Assembly (NCBI GenBank): GCA_023428265.1
Contig: JAEYYW010000036.1
Span: forward strand, 1 to 7,217
DNA: 7,217 bases
Direction of reading: 5' to 3'
DNA from: Bacillota bacterium
Lineage (GTDB): Bacteria; Bacillota; Clostridia; Christensenellales; UMGS416
The notes below the pieces were generated by a model. It saw only the letters and a program-made list of their open reading frames with translations. It was not told the origin of the DNA and searched no databases. Positions 5,248 through 7,217 of the stretch are shown here, in pieces; the stretch's first letter is position 1; each line of letters starts with the position of its first letter. The position numbers were made by a program, and so were the translations under genes.

Positions 5248-6500
5248 AGCCATTCCACACCGGCACCCCCTCCGGCCTGCGGCGGCCAAAGAGCTGGTTT
5301 GTCTTGATCGTTGTGATGGCGGCAGCGATGCTGTCACAGGGCTGCTTCGCGGCAAAATGGCTGACCAGGATTAATAAGCCGTCACCGGAGCCAACGCCGC
5401 AGAGCACCGACGTGGCGGCGGTTATCCTGGGCCCGTTGTATAACGGCCAGGACCTTTCCGTTCATGCGGACGCAGCCGGCGGCTTCTCCGTCACCTATCC
5501 GGCGGCGTGGAGCGCGGAGCCCGGAAGGGAGGACGACCAGAGCTTTATCCGCATCTTCGGGCCTGACGGCCAATCCTCCATCTATGTCAATTCCGCCGAC
5601 GCCGGTGGCACACCGGGCTTTGAAAGCGTGAATGAGAGCGAACTCCGCAGCCGGGTCAGTGCCTCCGCCGAAGCCCTGTTGGCGGTGTTCGGCAAGGGCT
5701 ACTCCCCGGAAAGCGACCTGCAAAGCGGCGTGGAGCAGATCGGCGGCAAGGCGTTCATCCGCGTGGCCTTCCACGGCAACTTCCCCGAGAGCGGCAAGCG
5801 CTGCGCCGTCACCGCCTGGATGGGCATCTACAATGGCCGGCTCTACCTGCTCAGCATGGTGCACCCCGCTGACGCCCCCGAGGCCGACGCAGCCCTGCTC
5901 CGGGCTGTGGCCACCTCGCTGCAGCTCACGGTGCCGGTCTCCACCCCGCCGGAGCCCGCCGCGACCACCGCATCGCCTGCGCCCCAAGCCACCGGAGCCG
6001 GCCCCGCAACAATCCGGGACGACGGCTATTTCTTCAAGCTGCCCAACCCGGCAGGCTGGGCGGCAGACCGAAAGGACTACCCCGACGGCGAAATGGATCT
6101 CCGGCTCACCGCCACCGACGGCAAGTCCTACCTGTCGGTCTTCACCGGCCCCATGACCAAGCAGGACGAGGAATACGCCCGCCTGGACGAAAGCAGCCTG
6201 CGGCAAATCGCGCAGTCCTATTTCGCCCACTTTGACGACAACGCCGCGGCGCTGTTCACCGTGGAGAAGGATCGCAAGATCGACGTCCAGATGGCCGAAG
6301 ACGGCGCCTATATCAAGGCGGACTTCTATGTCACCGAAAAGGCCACCGGCATCAAGGGCATCGTCAGCATGCGCAGGACCGTCGCCAACAGCCGCGTTTA
6401 CCTGGTGTCCCTCTTCGTGTATGACACCTGCTCCGGTGATGACTTCTCCGCGCTGCTGGACGCCTTTGACAGCTTCCGCGTGACCAAACCACGGCAATGA
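5244..6500 (+). CDS. Lipoprotein with two tandem PsbP/Mog1-like domains
   Basis: 418 residues. A basic N-terminus and hydrophobic core end in the lipobox MLSQGC, making Cys34 the likely lipidated residue. A short tether with a Pro/Thr-rich part (KPSPEPTPQST) leads to domain 1 (about 75-229: GGFSVTYPAAWSAE, then IYVNSADAGG, LYLLSMVHPADAPEADAALL). A Pro/Ala/Thr linker (230-256) leads to domain 2 (about 260-418: GYFFKLPNPAGWAAD, SYLSVFTGPM, VYLVSLFVYD, ending LLDAFDSFRV). Both have the order of a PsbP/Mog1-type fold: a strand with a Pro-Trp turn, a middle alpha region, a late hydrophobic strand and a closing helix. Such domains serve as binding modules in bacterial lipoproteins; no ligand is evident. 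GGGAG at 5232-5236 is its ribosome binding site. Overlaps of 4 bases with both neighbours put it in the middle of a coupled operon. The fold assignment is by eye. Confidence 0.88.
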   Translation: MKPFHTGTPSGLRRPKSWFVLIVVMAAAMLSQGCFAAKWLTRINKPSPEPTPQSTDVAAVILGPLYNGQDLSVHADAAGGFSVTYPAAWSAEPGREDDQSFIRIFGPDGQSSIYVNSADAGGTPGFESVNESELRSRVSASAEALLAVFGKGYSPESDLQSGVEQIGGKAFIRVAFHGNFPESGKRCAVTAWMGIYNGRLYLLSMVHPADAPEADAALLRAVATSLQLTVPVSTPPEPAATTASPAPQATGAGPATIRDDGYFFKLPNPAGWAADRKDYPDGEMDLRLTATDGKSYLSVFTGPMTKQDEEYARLDESSLRQIAQSYFAHFDDNAAALFTVEKDRKIDVQMAEDGAYIKADFYVTEKATGIKGIVSMRRTVANSRVYLVSLFVYDTCSGDDFSALLDAFDSFRVTKPRQ

Positions 6501-7217
6501 GCACCATAGCCAAAACCGCCCTAATCATAGACATCCACTGCCATCTGGGCGACATCCTGTATCCCTCCGGCGGTGGCCGCATCCTCTCCAGCCAGCCGAT
6601 GGCCCGACCATTCGATCCGGACGCGCTGCGGAGGCTTTCGCTCTACGGCTTCTCCGGCCTGGACGGCTCCCTTTACGCCTTGCCCCGCGTCAAATGGCTG
6701 ATGACGCGGGCCGAGCGCATGCGCAACTTCACCGGCACGCTCCGCAACCTTTCCGCCAGCCTGGACCGGTTCGGCATTGACTATGCCGCCGCAATGCCGC
6801 TGGCGCCCAACGTCACCCTCAGCGATCTGCTGCCGGCAGCAGCGCAAGACCGGCGGGTGCTGCCCTTCGGCTCCATAAACTTCACCGCGCCGGATCTTGC
6901 CGGTCAGGCCCGCCGCCAGTTGGCCGACGGGGCCAGGGGCATCAAGCTGCACCCCATATTGCAGCGGGTGGACCCGGCAGGCCCCGCCGTGGCAGAGGCG
7001 CTCTCCGCGCTGCCGGCCGGCACATTGGTGATGGTGCACACCGGCGTAGCAGACTATTACCCCCCGGCGGAGCAGCACCTGCAGGCCCCGCGGTATGGCC
7101 GCATCGCCGGCATTGCCCAAATGGCGCGGGCCTTCCCAAGCCTCCGCTTCATTGCCGCCCACGGCGGCCTTGGGGAGTTTCGCGACGTGCTGGCGCTGCT
7201 GGCGCCGCTGCCCAACA
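6497..7217 (+). CDS. Amidohydrolase-2 family metal-dependent hydrolase (partial, C-terminus outside window)
   Basis: 240 full codons are visible and the frame is open to the right edge. Near the N-terminus is DIHCHLG, whose H14-x-H16 is the metal-binding pair of the amidohydrolase superfamily. GIKLHP follows (K150, H152), then VMVHTG (H181) and FIAAHGGLGEF (H222), in the order and spacing of the TIM-barrel amidohydrolase-2 family (PF04909). The last metal ligand, an Asp near the C-terminus, would lie beyond the window. No signal peptide is seen, so it should act in the cytoplasm, as a hydrolase or decarboxylase on a small molecule; the substrate cannot be told. The ATG at 6497 overlaps the previous stop (ATGA) and has no good Shine-Dalgarno, so initiation probably relies on translational coupling. 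Its link to the membrane protein and lipoprotein before it is unclear. Confidence 0.9.
   Translation, partial: MSTIAKTALIIDIHCHLGDILYPSGGGRILSSQPMARPFDPDALRRLSLYGFSGLDGSLYALPRVKWLMTRAERMRNFTGTLRNLSASLDRFGIDYAAAMPLAPNVTLSDLLPAAAQDRRVLPFGSINFTAPDLAGQARRQLADGARGIKLHPILQRVDPAGPAVAEALSALPAGTLVMVHTGVADYYPPAEQHLQAPRYGRIAGIAQMARAFPSLRFIAAHGGLGEFRDVLALLAPLPN

Noticed and set aside
5382..6497. Minus-strand frame (371 codons) opposite the two-domain lipoprotein
   Set aside because: It is a shadow frame: no ribosome binding site or known domain, and the plus strand holds a lipobox protein in a coupled operon.
6521..7162. Minus-strand frame (213 codons) opposite the amidohydrolase
   Set aside because: The plus strand shows the full order of amidohydrolase metal-binding motifs; the opposite frame shows none.

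Overview
The window is GC-rich (about 60-65% by eye). It carries strong Shine-Dalgarno sites (AGGTGATC, GGGAGGG), sigma-A-type promoters and one clear intrinsic terminator. Together with BclA-type collagen-like proteins this suggests a high-GC member of the Bacillota, perhaps a clostridial (Oscillospirales-like) organism. That assignment is inference; there is no rRNA or other marker gene here.

Left part (1-1637, minus strand): two tandem paralogues encode collagen-like lipoproteins. Each starts with a lipoprotein signal peptide whose lipobox cysteine (C27) is followed at once by uninterrupted Gly-X-Y triplets. The copy at 696-1637 is complete: 51 triplets plus a C-terminal beta-sandwich domain of the BclA type. 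The copy at 1-477 runs off the left edge after 42 triplets. Both genes share nearly the same ribosome binding site and a conserved upstream block, and an intrinsic terminator follows the complete copy. Bases 478-695 hold no gene, only the terminator, a second hairpin and the upstream block of the left copy.

Centre (1827-3914, plus strand): transcribed divergently is a large polytopic membrane protein with the architecture of a GT-C (PMT/ArnT-like) glycosyltransferase and a C-terminal extracytoplasmic region. It has a very good sigma-A promoter (TTGCCA-16-TATAAT). Its position beside Thr-rich, surface-anchored collagen proteins suggests that it glycosylates them outside the membrane; this is a hypothesis.

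Right part (4015-7217, plus strand): a three-gene operon with its own promoter (TTGCCA-18-TAAAAT) and two ATGA stop/start overlaps. It encodes an unrecognised multi-spanning membrane protein made of two similar halves, a lipoprotein with two similar PsbP/Mog1-like domains, and the N-terminal part of an amidohydrolase-2 family metal-dependent hydrolase that runs off the right edge. The first two products would sit in or on the membrane and the third in the cytoplasm; no shared pathway can be named from sequence alone.

No mobile element, tRNA, rRNA or CRISPR array was seen.
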